Assembly (NCBI RefSeq): GCF_026686735.1
Contig: NZ_CP113432.1
Location: 5,259,001-5,323,000, forward strand
Direction: 5' to 3'
Length of the DNA: 64,000 nucleotides
Source: Pseudomonas triclosanedens
GTDB taxonomy: Bacteria > Pseudomonadota > Gammaproteobacteria > Pseudomonadales > Pseudomonadaceae
Below the pieces are notes generated by a model. That model made no database searches and was not told the DNA's origin. It was given only the letters and a program-made list of their open reading frames with translations. This document shows positions 1 to 8,697 of the stretch, piece by piece. How positions within the stretch are numbered: position 1 is the first letter of the stretch; each line of letters begins with the position of its first letter. The position numbers were made by a program, and so were the translations under genes.

Positions 1-1
1 T

Positions 2-550
2 CAGCCCTTCGCCTCCAAGGGCTACAAGGCACAGGCCGACTCCAAGCGCGACGAGCTGCTCGCCGAACTGCTGCGCGCAAGCCGTGGCGGGCTCGACCCG
101 ATCTACTGCGACACCAGCCCGTGCACCCTGCGCCTGGTACAGGAACTGGCGGACACCCGGCTGAAGATTTACGACCCGGTGAAGTTCATCCGCACCCATC
201 TGGTCGAGCGCCTGGAATTCCAGCCGCAGGACAAACCGGTGGCCGTACACGTCACCTGCAGTACTCAGCACCTGGGCGAAAGCCAGGCGCTGATCGATCT
301 GGTCAAACGCTGCACCCGCGAGGTGGTGGTCCCCGAAGGCATCCACTGCTGCGGTTTCGCCGGCGACAAGGGCTTCACCACACCGGAACTCAACGCCCAT
401 TCGCTGCGCACACTCAAGGATGCAGTGCAGTACTGCGAGGAAGGCGTATCTACCAGCCGCACCTGCGAGATCGGCCTGTCCGCACACGGCGGCATCGACT
501 ATCGCGGCGTGGTCTACCTGGTGGATCGGGTGACCCGCGCCAAGCCCTAG
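2..550 (+). CDS. dld: FAD- and Fe-S-binding D-lactate dehydrogenase, C-terminal fragment
   Basis: The gene enters from the left edge in the frame starting at base 2 and stops at 550, so only the last 182 residues are present. They carry a CCG-type cysteine-rich segment (HCCGFAGDKGF near residue 119 of the fragment) and an earlier CDTSPCT motif (near residue 37). Both are typical of the GlpC-like Fe-S half of fused FAD/Fe-S oxidases. The family oxidises D-lactate to pyruvate at the membrane and is about 940 residues long. In P. aeruginosa the equivalent gene ends the lldPDE locus not far from pmrAB, as here. Calling it D-lactate rather than another 2-hydroxyacid dehydrogenase rests on recognition of this C-terminal region; the FAD domain lies outside the window. 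Confidence 0.8.
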   Translation, partial: QPFASKGYKAQADSKRDELLAELLRASRGGLDPIYCDTSPCTLRLVQELADTRLKIYDPVKFIRTHLVERLEFQPQDKPVAVHVTCSTQHLGESQALIDLVKRCTREVVVPEGIHCCGFAGDKGFTTPELNAHSLRTLKDAVQYCEEGVSTSRTCEIGLSAHGGIDYRGVVYLVDRVTRAKP

Positions 551-576
551 GGCCTCAGGATGGGCGGAGCGCATGC

Positions 577-593
577 GTTAACCCGCCCTTAAT
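577..593 (+). promoter_or_regulatory. candidate PmrA box upstream of pmrA
   Basis: Two TTAA cores (578-581 and 589-592) sit 11 bp apart, giving the arrangement GTTAAC-N5-CTTAAT. Known PmrA boxes are direct repeats of CTTAAT-like hexamers separated by five bases. The site lies about 75 bp before the response regulator start, where an autoregulatory site would be expected. The repeat and spacing are visible; binding is inferred. Confidence 0.45.
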
Positions 594-668
594 CCACCGC
601 CGCCACCCTCTGCCAGAAATGCGAAGCGCCGGCTATCCTGCTGCACAGGACCGGCTGAGGGGGCATCG

Positions 669-1346
669 ATGAGAATCCTGCTGGCGGAAGACGACCAGTT
701 GCTGGGCGACGGCATTCGAGCCGGACTCAGCCTGGAGGGCGACACCGTGGACTGGGTGAACGATGGCCTGGCCGCCGACCTGGCACTGGAGACCGACGAA
801 TTCGACCTGCTGGTGCTCGACCTCGGCCTGCCGCGCAAGGACGGCCTGGAAGTGCTGCGCAACCTGCGCCGCCGCGGCGACCTCACCCCCGTGCTGATCC
901 TCACCGCCCGCGACAAGGTCGCCGACCGCGTGGCCGGCCTCGACGCAGGCGCGGACGACTACCTCACCAAGCCCTTCGATCTCGACGAACTGCTCGCCCG
1001 CGTCCGCGCGCTCACCCGCCGCCGCACCGGACGCGCAGCCCCACTGCTGCAGCACGGCGAGCTGCAACTGGACCCGGCCACGCATCAGGTGACCCTCGCC
1101 GGCGCCTCAGTCGATCTCGCTCCCCGCGAATACGCGCTACTGCGCCTGCTGCTGGAACAGCGCGGCAAGGTGTTGTCACGTACCCGCCTGGTGGAAGCGC
1201 TCTACGGCTGGGACGGCGACCTGGAGAGCAATGCCATCGAGGTCCATGTCCATCATCTGCGGCGCAAGCTCGGCAACGGCCTGATCCGCACCGTGCGCGG
1301 CATCGGCTACGGTATCGACCGCCCCGCAGAATCCCCCACGCCGTGA
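669..1346 (+). CDS. pmrA: OmpR-family response regulator PmrA
   Basis: This 225-residue DNA-binding response regulator is the output half of a two-component pair. The receiver domain (about 1-115) has the acidic pocket D8/D9, phospho-acceptor D51 in LVLDLGLP, T79 and K101 in LTKPFD. A winged-helix Trans_reg_C domain follows (about 125-220, with EVHVHHLRRKLG). The sequence closely resembles Pseudomonas PmrA, which controls lipid A modification and cationic peptide resistance in response to Mg2+/Fe3+ or peptides. A GAGGGGG ribosome site precedes ATG 669. The stop overlaps the GTG start of the kinase gene (GTGA), so the two are translationally coupled. A PmrA-like box lies upstream. QseB is the nearest alternative name. 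Confidence 0.85.
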   Translation: MRILLAEDDQLLGDGIRAGLSLEGDTVDWVNDGLAADLALETDEFDLLVLDLGLPRKDGLEVLRNLRRRGDLTPVLILTARDKVADRVAGLDAGADDYLTKPFDLDELLARVRALTRRRTGRAAPLLQHGELQLDPATHQVTLAGASVDLAPREYALLRLLLEQRGKVLSRTRLVEALYGWDGDLESNAIEVHVHHLRRKLGNGLIRTVRGIGYGIDRPAESPTP

Positions 1347-2749
1347 CGGGAACCCCGCGCCGCGCCGGCTCTCTCAACCGCCGCCTGCTGCTGTTGCTGA
1401 TCGGCGGCATCTCGCTGTGCTGGCTGATCGCCGGCGTGTTCACCTATCACCTGACGCGCCAGCAGGTGAACCACCTCTACGACCAGGACATGATCGACTT
1501 CGGCCAGGCCGCGCTCAGCCTGGTGGATATTGCCGATTCGGTAGACGCGCAACCCACACCACCCGGCGACATCCTCGCGCGTAGCCGCAAGGCCATCGAG
1601 GGCCTGCCGCTGATCCGCCGCGAAGCCACACTCGGCTACTCAATCTGGTACCAGGGACAGCGCCTGCTTGCCACCAGGCATCCGCCGTCGGGCATCGAGG
1701 CGCAACCCCTGGGCTTCTCCAACCTCGAACAGGACGGCATGAAATGGCGCGTCCTGCAGATCGCCTCGTCGGGAGCGGACGGCGTGCGCATCTGGGTCTT
1801 CGAAGACCTGCACTACCGCTCCAAGACCTTGCGCCTATTGCTGTTCAGCGCACTGTTCCCTCTGCTGGTTGCCCTGCCGCTATTCCTCGTGCTGGTATGG
1901 CTCGGCGTACGCCAGGGCCTCGCGCCGTTGCGCAGCCTGATCGATCAGGTTCACCAGCGCGGCGCCCACAGCCTGCACCCACTGTCGCTGAGCCGCGCGC
2001 CGGTGGAAGTGCACAGCCTGGTCAACGAACTCAACCTGCTGCTGGAGCGCCTGCAATCGGCAATGGAGGCCGAGCGCCGCCTGACCAGCGACGCCGCTCA
2101 CGAAATCCGCACGCCGCTGGCCAGCCTGCGTACCCATGCCCAGGTGGCGCTGCGCTCGTCCGACCCGGCCGCCCATGCCCACGGCCTGCAACAGGTAAGC
2201 CGCAGCGTAGAGCGCATCAGCTCGCTGATGGAGCAGATTCTGCTGCTGGCACGCCTGGACGGCGAGGAGCTGCACGAAACCTTCAGCCGGGTCGACCTGG
2301 GGCTGCTCGCCGAAGAAGCCATCGCGGAGCTGGCGCCCCAGGCCATCGACAAGCGCATCGAACTTACCCTCGACAACCATCCGGGCAGCGAAGTCATGGG
2401 CGTACCGTTGTGGCTCGGCGTGATGCTCACCAACCTGGTGAGCAACGCCCTGCGCTACACCCCCGAAGACGGCCGTGTGGCCGTCAGCCTCGCCCGCGAG
2501 GACGACCATGTGGTGCTGCACGTGCGCGACAACGGTCCCGGCGTGGCGCCCGCCGAGCACACTGCGATATTCACCCGTTTCTATCGCAGCCCCAGCGTCG
2601 CCAGCAGCTCCGGGAGCGGCCTGGGGCTGCCCATCGTCAAGCGCATCGTGGAAATCCACCACGGACGCATCAGCCTGCAGCCGGGCCTCGACGGCGGCGG
2701 TCTGGGCGTTTATGTCGAACTCCCGGCGACCGCTGGCGAAACAGACTGA
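1343..2749 (+). CDS. pmrB: sensor histidine kinase PmrB
   Basis: This 468-residue inner-membrane kinase pairs with the preceding regulator. TM1 is about 14-35, a periplasmic sensor of about 130 residues follows, TM2 is about 164-188, and a HAMP-like linker leads to the H-box with H253 (DAAHEIRTPLASLR). The N-box (NLVSNALRYTPEDG) and glycine boxes (DNGPGVAP, GSGLGLPIVKRI) are intact, so it should be an active autokinase. It starts at a GTG inside the stop of pmrA. The ExxE Fe3+-binding motif described for Salmonella PmrB is not visible in the periplasmic loop, so the signal cannot be read from sequence. Confidence 0.83.
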   Translation: MTGTPRRAGSLNRRLLLLLIGGISLCWLIAGVFTYHLTRQQVNHLYDQDMIDFGQAALSLVDIADSVDAQPTPPGDILARSRKAIEGLPLIRREATLGYSIWYQGQRLLATRHPPSGIEAQPLGFSNLEQDGMKWRVLQIASSGADGVRIWVFEDLHYRSKTLRLLLFSALFPLLVALPLFLVLVWLGVRQGLAPLRSLIDQVHQRGAHSLHPLSLSRAPVEVHSLVNELNLLLERLQSAMEAERRLTSDAAHEIRTPLASLRTHAQVALRSSDPAAHAHGLQQVSRSVERISSLMEQILLLARLDGEELHETFSRVDLGLLAEEAIAELAPQAIDKRIELTLDNHPGSEVMGVPLWLGVMLTNLVSNALRYTPEDGRVAVSLAREDDHVVLHVRDNGPGVAPAEHTAIFTRFYRSPSVASSSGSGLGLPIVKRIVEIHHGRISLQPGLDGGGLGVYVELPATAGETD

Positions 2750-2832
2750 ACCTCACGAAAGAACCGGCAGTCCACCCTGTACGGCCCGCTCGTTCGGTCC
2801 GCGATAACGGTCAAGTTGACAGGAGTACTGCC

Positions 2833-3099
2833 ATGAAACGTACCGCCCTGCTCATCACTGCCGCCCTGCTGGCGTCGCCGGCCTTCGCCGCCGACCTGTG
2901 CAGCGACAATCTTCAGAAAATCGACGATGCGGTGAAAACCAGCACCAACAACACCCAGATCCAGGAGCAGGCAATGCGCCTTCAGGAAAAGGCCATCCAG
3001 GCTCAGGAGTCGGGCAACACCAAGGCCTGCATCGCGCAGACCGAAAAGGCCCTGCAGCTACTGAAGAAGAACGCCGGTGACGGCGGAGCCAACGGGTGA
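2833..3099 (+). CDS. small secreted protein, unknown function
   Basis: An 88-residue protein with a clear signal peptide (about 1-20, ending SPAFA) and a mature part of about 68 residues. That part contains two cysteines (C23, C66), which could form a disulfide, and a Gln/Lys/Glu-rich helical stretch from 40 to 80. ATG 2833 is preceded by AGGAG. It lies 83 bp after pmrB on the same strand, so it may be read through from pmrAB or have its own promoter (TTGACA at 2816). I do not recognise the family. Its position suggests, without proving, an envelope role within the PmrA regulon. Confidence 0.7.
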   Translation: MKRTALLITAALLASPAFAADLCSDNLQKIDDAVKTSTNNTQIQEQAMRLQEKAIQAQESGNTKACIAQTEKALQLLKKNAGDGGANG

Positions 3100-3250
3100 T
3101 CCCGCTCGCGGCGGCCGGCCGTCCGACCGGTCGCCGCTCATAAGGCCCGCGAAGCCTGTGCCATTCGCAACGGAGCAGTTCGTTCCCCCGCCCGGACACC
3201 CGCCTAAGATGTAGCGATTCCCGACCACAAAAATCACAATCGGAATCGCC

Positions 3251-6200
3251 ATGTCCGTGTCGCACCTGCTCATCGCCAACCGCGGCGAAATCGCCATCCG
3301 CATCGCTCGCGCCGCCGCCGAACTGGGCATCCGCAGCCTCGCGGTCTTCGCCGAGGATGACGCCGAATCGCTGCACACCCGCCAGGCCGACCACTCCCAG
3401 CCGCTGCGCGGACGCGGCGCCAGCGCCTATCTCGACCAGCAACAACTGGTCGAACTGGCCCTCGCTCAGGGTTGCGATGCCGTACACCCCGGCTACGGGT
3501 TCCTTTCCGAGAGCGCTGAATTCGCACGTCGCTGCGAGGCCGCCGGCCTGGTCTTCGTCGGCCCCTCGGCGGATGTCCTCGATATCTTTGGCGACAAGGC
3601 ACGCGCACGCGATCTGGCCAATGCCCACGGGGTCGCGCTGGCGGCCGGCAGCAACCGCGCGACTTCGCTCGACGACGCCGAACGCTTCTTCCGCGAACTG
3701 CCCAGTGGCTCCGGCATGATGATCAAGGCCCTGGCCGGCGGCGGCGGACGCGGCATGCGCGCAGTGCACGGCGTCGAGGAAATCGCCGAAGCCTACGCTC
3801 GCTGCCAGGCTGAAGCCCGCGCCGCGTTCGCTGATGATCGCCTCTACGTGGAACGGCTGATCCCCCGCGCCCGCCACATCGAAGTGCAGGTGATTGGCGA
3901 TGGCCGCGCGATCAGCCACCTGTGGGAGCGCGACTGCACGCTGCAACGGCGCAACCAGAAGCTGCTGGAGATCGCTCCCAGCCCCAACCTGCACCCACGC
4001 CTGCGCGGCGCCATCCTCGCCGCCGCGCTGCGCCTGGCCGAAGCGGTGAACTACCGCGGCCTGGGCACCTTCGAATTCCTTCTCGACGAAGACAGCGGCG
4101 ACTTCGTGTTCATGGAAGCCAATCCGCGCCTGCAGGTAGAGCACACCGTCACCGAGGCGGTGACCGGTATCGATCTGGTCCAGGCGCAACTGCGCATCGC
4201 CGCCGGAGCCAGTCTGGCCGAACTGGGCCTGTCCCAGGCCGAGATTCCCGCGCCTCGTGGCCATGCCGTACAGCTTCGGATCAACCTGGAAAGCCTCGCC
4301 AGCGATGGCACGCCGCACCTGGCCTGCGGCCGCATCAGCGCCTACGAGCTACCCAGCGGCCCCGGCCTGCGCGTGGACGGCTACGGTTACGCCGGATACC
4401 GCAACAGCGCCGGCTACGACTCGCTGCTGGCCAAGCTGATCGTCCACGGCACCGGCGGTTATCCACAACTGATCCAGCGTGCCTACCGTGCCCTCTGCGA
4501 ATTCCGCCTCGAAGGAGTGGCCAGCAATATCCCGCTGCTGCTCAACCTGTTGCGCCAACCGGAGGTGGCCGAGAACCAGGTAACCACCCGCTACATCGAA
4601 AACCACCTGCCGCGCCTGCTGGGCGCCCAGGAGCAGGCGCACCCGCATCGCTTTTTCAGCCATGCCGGTACGGGTGCGCCCGAGCCGCTCGCCAGCGATG
4701 CACCGGCCGGCTGCATCCCGCTCGCCACGCCGAGCGCCGGAGTGCTGGTCAGCATCGGCGTGAGCGCAGGCGATGCCGTGGCGCCGGGCCAGACCATCGC
4801 CGTGGTCGAGGCGATGAAGATGGAGTTCGAGGTCAAGGCCAGCGCCAGCGGCATCGTCCACAGCCTCGCCGCCACACCGGGGGACAGCCTGGGCGAAGGC
4901 AGCCCGCTGCTGTTCATCGAGCCGGCGGACATCGCCACCACCGATGGCGAAACGCACGCCGCCATCGATCTGGATGCAATTCGCGCCGACCTCGCGGAAG
5001 TCATCGAACGCCACGCCATCGGCCTCGACGAACGCCGCCCGGAGGCGGTTGCCAAGCGCCACAGAATCGGCAAGCGTACCGTCCGCGAAAACCTCGCAGA
5101 CCTGCTCGACGAGGGCAGCTTCATCGAGTACGGCGCCCTGGCCATCGCGGCCCAGCGCCGCCGCCGCAGCGTCGAGGAACTGATCGCCAGCAGCCCGGCC
5201 GACGGGCTGGTCAGTGGCCTGGGCAGCATCAACGCCGCACAGTTCGGTGAGGAAAAGGCGCGCTGCCTGGTGCTGGCCTACGACTACACCGTATTCGCAG
5301 GCACTCAGGGCGTGATGAACCACAAGAAGACCGATCGCATGCTGCACCTGGCCGAGCAATGGCGCATCCCGCTGGTGCTCTACGCCGAAGGCGGCGGCGG
5401 GCGCCCCGGCGATACCGATTTTGTCGGCGTGGCCGGGCTGGACAACATGAGCTTCGTCGGCCTGGCGCGGCTGTCCGGCCTGGTGCCGCTGGTAGGCGTG
5501 GTCTCCGGGCGCTGCTTCGCCGGCAACGCGGCCCTGCTGGGTTGCTGCGATGTGATCATTGCCACGCGCGACACCAGCCTCGGCATGGCCGGCCCGGCAA
5601 TGATCGAAGGTGGCGGCCTGGGCAGGTTCGCTCCCGAGGAAGTCGGCCCCAGCGACGTGCAGAGCGCCAATGGCGTGATCGATGTACTGGTGGAGGACGA
5701 GACCCAAGCCACCCGCATCGCACGCCAGTACCTCGCCTATTTCCAGGGCGACAATGCCGATTGGAGCTGCGCCGACCAGCGCCTGCTGCGCCATGCGGTG
5801 CCGGAGAACCGCCTGCGCGTCTACGACATCCGCCAGGTCATCGAGCAACTGGCCGACAGCGATTCGGTACTCGAACTACGCCGCCAGTTCGCCGCTGGCA
5901 TCATCACCGCGCTGGTGCGCATCGAGGGCAAGCCATTCGGGCTGATCGCCAACAATCCCATGCACCTGGGCGGCGCTATCGACGCCGAGGCTGGCGACAA
6001 GGCTGCACGCTTCATGCAATTGTGCGACGCCTTCGACCTGCCGATCATTTCCCTGTGCGACACCCCCGGCTTCATGGTCGGCCCGGAGGCGGAAAAGTCC
6101 GGCACCGTACGCCACGTCTCGCGCATGTTCGTCACCGCCGCCAGCCTCAGCGTGCCGTTCTTCACCGTGGTGCTGCGCAAGGGCTACGGCCTGGGCGCTC

Positions 6201-6535
6201 AGGCAATGGCCGCCGGCAGCTTCCACGCGGCGCTGTTCACCGTCGCCTGGCCCAGCGGCGAATTCGGTGCGATGGGCCTGGAAGGCGCGATCCGCCTCGG
6301 CTACGCCAAGGAGCTGGCCGCCGTGGAAGACCCGCAGGAGCGGCAGAAGCTGTTCGACAAGCTGGTCGCCGCCGCCTACCGCAATGGCAAGGGGCTGAAC
6401 ATGGCGAGCTACCTGGAGATCGACGATGTGATCGACCCTGCGGAAACCCGCCGCTGGCTGCTGCGCGGCCTGGCTTCGGTACCGCGCCCAACGCCACGGC
6501 AGGGGAAAAAGCGCCCGTTTATCGACACATGGTGA
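3251..6535 (+). CDS. single-chain multidomain acyl-CoA carboxylase (BC-BCCP-CT)
   Basis: This 1094-residue protein combines all activities of a biotin-dependent acyl-CoA carboxylase. Residues 1 to about 450 form the biotin carboxylase (LLIANRGEIAIRIARAA, the ATP-grasp loop GGGGRGM, EANPRLQVEHTVTEAVTG). About 485-560 is the biotin carrier domain, with the biotinyl lysine K523 in EAMKM. About 590-1094 is a carboxyltransferase of the acyl-CoA beta-subunit type (HKKTDRMLHLAEQW, GGGGRPGDTDF, AMGLEGAIRLG). This order and size match the roughly 120-kDa bacterial long-chain acyl-CoA carboxylases, distinct from the separate AccA-D subunits used for fatty acid synthesis. The substrate cannot be deduced. 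It stands alone, with no obvious acyl-CoA catabolic neighbours. Confidence 0.88.
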   Translation: MSVSHLLIANRGEIAIRIARAAAELGIRSLAVFAEDDAESLHTRQADHSQPLRGRGASAYLDQQQLVELALAQGCDAVHPGYGFLSESAEFARRCEAAGLVFVGPSADVLDIFGDKARARDLANAHGVALAAGSNRATSLDDAERFFRELPSGSGMMIKALAGGGGRGMRAVHGVEEIAEAYARCQAEARAAFADDRLYVERLIPRARHIEVQVIGDGRAISHLWERDCTLQRRNQKLLEIAPSPNLHPRLRGAILAAALRLAEAVNYRGLGTFEFLLDEDSGDFVFMEANPRLQVEHTVTEAVTGIDLVQAQLRIAAGASLAELGLSQAEIPAPRGHAVQLRINLESLASDGTPHLACGRISAYELPSGPGLRVDGYGYAGYRNSAGYDSLLAKLIVHGTGGYPQLIQRAYRALCEFRLEGVASNIPLLLNLLRQPEVAENQVTTRYIENHLPRLLGAQEQAHPHRFFSHAGTGAPEPLASDAPAGCIPLATPSAGVLVSIGVSAGDAVAPGQTIAVVEAMKMEFEVKASASGIVHSLAATPGDSLGEGSPLLFIEPADIATTDGETHAAIDLDAIRADLAEVIERHAIGLDERRPEAVAKRHRIGKRTVRENLADLLDEGSFIEYGALAIAAQRRRRSVEELIASSPADGLVSGLGSINAAQFGEEKARCLVLAYDYTVFAGTQGVMNHKKTDRMLHLAEQWRIPLVLYAEGGGGRPGDTDFVGVAGLDNMSFVGLARLSGLVPLVGVVSGRCFAGNAALLGCCDVIIATRDTSLGMAGPAMIEGGGLGRFAPEEVGPSDVQSANGVIDVLVEDETQATRIARQYLAYFQGDNADWSCADQRLLRHAVPENRLRVYDIRQVIEQLADSDSVLELRRQFAAGIITALVRIEGKPFGLIANNPMHLGGAIDAEAGDKAARFMQLCDAFDLPIISLCDTPGFMVGPEAEKSGTVRHVSRMFVTAASLSVPFFTVVLRKGYGLGAQAMAAGSFHAALFTVAWPSGEFGAMGLEGAIRLGYAKELAAVEDPQERQKLFDKLVAAAYRNGKGLNMASYLEIDDVIDPAETRRWLLRGLASVPRPTPRQGKKRPFIDTW

Positions 6536-6580
6536 AACCATTTCTTGAGCACGCCGACCGATCGGATAGAATGCGCGGCG

Positions 6581-6770
6581 TCATTGGGGAGTAGCCGCCC
6601 GTTCTCGCGAACGGGGGCGACGTCAACACACTTGGCCCGGATCCGCCGACGATCCCGCGAACATGAACCGCGGATCGCAGGCAGATTGCAGGCCGTGGCG
6701 TCGCCAGCTGTACAGCCTGGCAAGACCTTTGACCACGCAGCCTCCGAATGGCCGGGGAGTCGCGTGGTCA
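6581..6770 (+). promoter_or_regulatory. yybP-ykoY (Mn2+) riboswitch leader
   Basis: The leader contains the family's conserved blocks in order: TTGGGGAGTAGCC (6584-6596), a GC hairpin (CCCGTTCTCGCGAACGGG), ACGTCAACACACTTGG (6620-6635), and CAAGACCTTTGACC (6721-6734). An 8-bp hairpin, GACCACGC (6731-6738) with GCGTGGTC (6762-6769), overlaps the last block and is a likely expression platform. A promoter TTGAGC-N16-TAGAAT (6545-6572) precedes it. The aptamer binds Mn2+ and switches on Mn exporters. Here it sits directly ahead of a CaCA antiporter, which points to manganese efflux. Confidence 0.85.
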
Positions 6771-6846
6771 TGGGTATCGAACCGGCCGGGAATCTTACCG
6801 TGGTACACCACATCTTCCGTCGCTCCATCCGCCTGGAGCCCCGCGC

Positions 6847-7860
6847 ATGCTGACCTTCATCCTCGAACTGCTCGGCATGCTGCTGGTGATCCTGATCGCC
6901 GCCGAACTCTTCACCAACGCGCTGGAACATTTCGGCGAACGCCTCGGTATATCCGAAGGCGTCACCGGTTCGCTGTTCGCCGCCGTCGGCACCGCGTTGC
7001 CGGAAACTCTGATCCCCCTGCTGGCGCTGTTCGCCGGCACCAGCAACGTGAACATCAACGAAGAAGTCGGCGTAGGCGCCATCCTCGGCGCGCCACTGAT
7101 GCTGTCGACCCTGTCCACCTGCCTGATGGCCTGCTTCGCCATGCGTGCACGCGGGCTGAAAGGCCGTGTACGCCCCGAGCGCACCGGCCTGCAGCGCGAC
7201 CTGAATTTCTTCCTGATCGCCTTCAGCGTCGCCGCCATCGCCATGTTCGTCCCGACCGGGCTGGTCCCCGTGCGCATCGGCCTGAGCGTGCTGCTGGTGC
7301 TCACCTACGTGGCCTACATCACCCTCACGCTGCGCGCATCGCAGAGCCTGGTGGAAGATGGCCACGGCACCGAAGCCGACCACCACATGTACCTGTCGCG
7401 CATCGGCCTGCCGACCAACCTGGCGACCATCCTGCTGCAACTGGCGCTGGGCCTCGCGCTGCTGGTGGCGGGCGCCAAAGGGTTCATCCACGGCGTGGAG
7501 GGCCTTTCGGACCTGCTGGGAATTTCCGCATTGCTGCTGTCGCTGCTGATCATCCCGATCGCCACCGAGCTGCCGGAAAAGATCAACAGCATCCTCTGGG
7601 TGCGCCGCGGCAAGGACACTCTCGCCTTCGGCAACATCACCGGCGCGATGGTTTTCCAGGGTACCCTGCTGCCCGCCATCGGTATCCTGCTCACCCCCTG
7701 GCAGCCGCGCATCGAGGTACTCACCGGCGTACTGATCACCCTGGGCGCGGCCCTCTGGCTGCGCCTCAATGCACAGCGCGGCGGCGGCCTGCCAATCTGG
7801 GTGCTGCTGCTCAACGGCGTGCTGTACGCCGCCTATCTGGGTATCACCCTCTCGCGCTGA
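6847..7860 (+). CDS. CaCA-family cation antiporter, probable Mn2+ exporter
   Basis: A 337-residue inner-membrane protein with about ten hydrophobic segments in two halves. It has the alpha-repeat-like motifs of sodium/calcium exchangers: GTALPETLIPLLALFAG in the first half and IPIATELPEKINSI with GNITGAMVFQGTLLP in the second. ATG 6847 has GGAG at 6835-6838. An in-frame ATG at 6748 lies inside the riboswitch and is rejected. Annotated homologues are usually called sodium:calcium antiporters. The manganese riboswitch upstream argues that the physiological substrate is Mn2+ (inference). Confidence 0.82.
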   Translation: MLTFILELLGMLLVILIAAELFTNALEHFGERLGISEGVTGSLFAAVGTALPETLIPLLALFAGTSNVNINEEVGVGAILGAPLMLSTLSTCLMACFAMRARGLKGRVRPERTGLQRDLNFFLIAFSVAAIAMFVPTGLVPVRIGLSVLLVLTYVAYITLTLRASQSLVEDGHGTEADHHMYLSRIGLPTNLATILLQLALGLALLVAGAKGFIHGVEGLSDLLGISALLLSLLIIPIATELPEKINSILWVRRGKDTLAFGNITGAMVFQGTLLPAIGILLTPWQPRIEVLTGVLITLGAALWLRLNAQRGGGLPIWVLLLNGVLYAAYLGITLSR

Positions 7861-7946
7861 CGCTAGCGGCTCATTGCCTACACTGACAGTCCGGGCTGCC
7901 GTTTCGGCGGCAGCCGCACGACTAGTGATACGCCGAAGGAGTGAGC

Positions 7947-8624
7947 ATGAAAATCCTGGTAGTCCTGACCTCCCACGACCAGCTTGGCAGCACCGGCAAG
8001 AAAACCGGTTTCTGGCTCGAGGAGTTCGCCGCGCCCTACTACGTCTTCAAGGATGCCGGCGCCACCCTGACCCTGGCCTCGCCAAAGGGAGGCCAGCCGC
8101 CGCTGGACCCCAAGAGCGACGCAGAAGATGCCCAGACCCCGGCCACCCGCCGCTTCCGCCAGGACAGCGAAGCCCAGGCGGCGCTGGCCAGCACCGTGAA
8201 ACTCACCGACGTGAAGGCCGACGACTTCGATGCCATCTTCTACCCCGGCGGCCACGGCCCGCTCTGGGACCTCGCCGAAGACCGCACCTCAGTCGCCCTG
8301 ATCGAAGCCTTCCACGCCAGCGGCAAACCCGTCTCCGCCGTCTGCCACGCCCCGGCGGTGTTCCGCCACCCGCACGGCCCGGATGGCAGGCCACTGGTGC
8401 AGGGCCGGCATGTCACCGGATTCTCCAACAGCGAAGAGGAAGCCGTTGGCCTCACCGACGTGGTGCCCTTCCTCGTCCAGGACATGCTCAAGGCCAACGG
8501 CGCCCGCTACAGCAAAGGGCCGGACTGGCAGAGCCACGTCGAGATCGACCGCGGCCTGATAACCGGCCAGAACCCCGCCTCCTCCGAAGCGGTAGCCGAA
8601 GCCGTCCTGAAATTCCTGCGTTGA
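7947..8624 (+). CDS. DJ-1/PfpI-family protein (Hsp31/glyoxalase III-like)
   Basis: A 225-residue single-domain class I glutamine-amidotransferase-like protein. The nucleophile elbow is SAVCHAP with C133 and H134, and the loop YPGGHGPLWDL is typical of the Hsp31/YDR533C branch of the DJ-1 superfamily. Members act as glutathione-independent glyoxalase III or chaperones against reactive carbonyls; which applies here cannot be told. An AAGGAG at 7936-7941 fixes ATG 7947 as the start, since the GTG at 7941 would have no spacer. A strong terminator follows directly. Confidence 0.8.
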   Translation: MKILVVLTSHDQLGSTGKKTGFWLEEFAAPYYVFKDAGATLTLASPKGGQPPLDPKSDAEDAQTPATRRFRQDSEAQAALASTVKLTDVKADDFDAIFYPGGHGPLWDLAEDRTSVALIEAFHASGKPVSAVCHAPAVFRHPHGPDGRPLVQGRHVTGFSNSEEEAVGLTDVVPFLVQDMLKANGARYSKGPDWQSHVEIDRGLITGQNPASSEAVAEAVLKFLR

Positions 8625-8634
8625 CAACAACTTG

Positions 8635-8666
8635 AGCCGCCCCGGTTGGACCTCGGGGCGGCTTTC
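8635..8666 (+). terminator. Rho-independent terminator after the DJ-1/PfpI gene
   Basis: A perfect 10-bp stem (AGCCGCCCCG 8635-8644 with CGGGGCGGCT 8654-8663) and a 9-base loop end in a short T run. It overlaps the -35 region of the ssrA promoter. Confidence 0.75.
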
Positions 8667-8675
8667 CCGTAGAAT
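8646..8675 (+). promoter_or_regulatory. sigma-70-type promoter of ssrA
   Basis: TTGGAC (8646-8651), an 18-base spacer and TAGAAT (8670-8675) precede ssrA. Transcription would begin near 8682, about 16 bases before the mature RNA end at 8698, leaving a short 5' leader for processing. The -35 box lies inside the loop of the preceding terminator. Confidence 0.5.
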
Positions 8676-8697
8676 GGTCGCGACCTTGAAAGGTTTT

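Noticed and set aside
1448..1835. ExxE iron-binding motif in the PmrB sensor loop
   Set aside because: No ExxE occurs in the predicted periplasmic segment, so Fe3+ sensing is not asserted.
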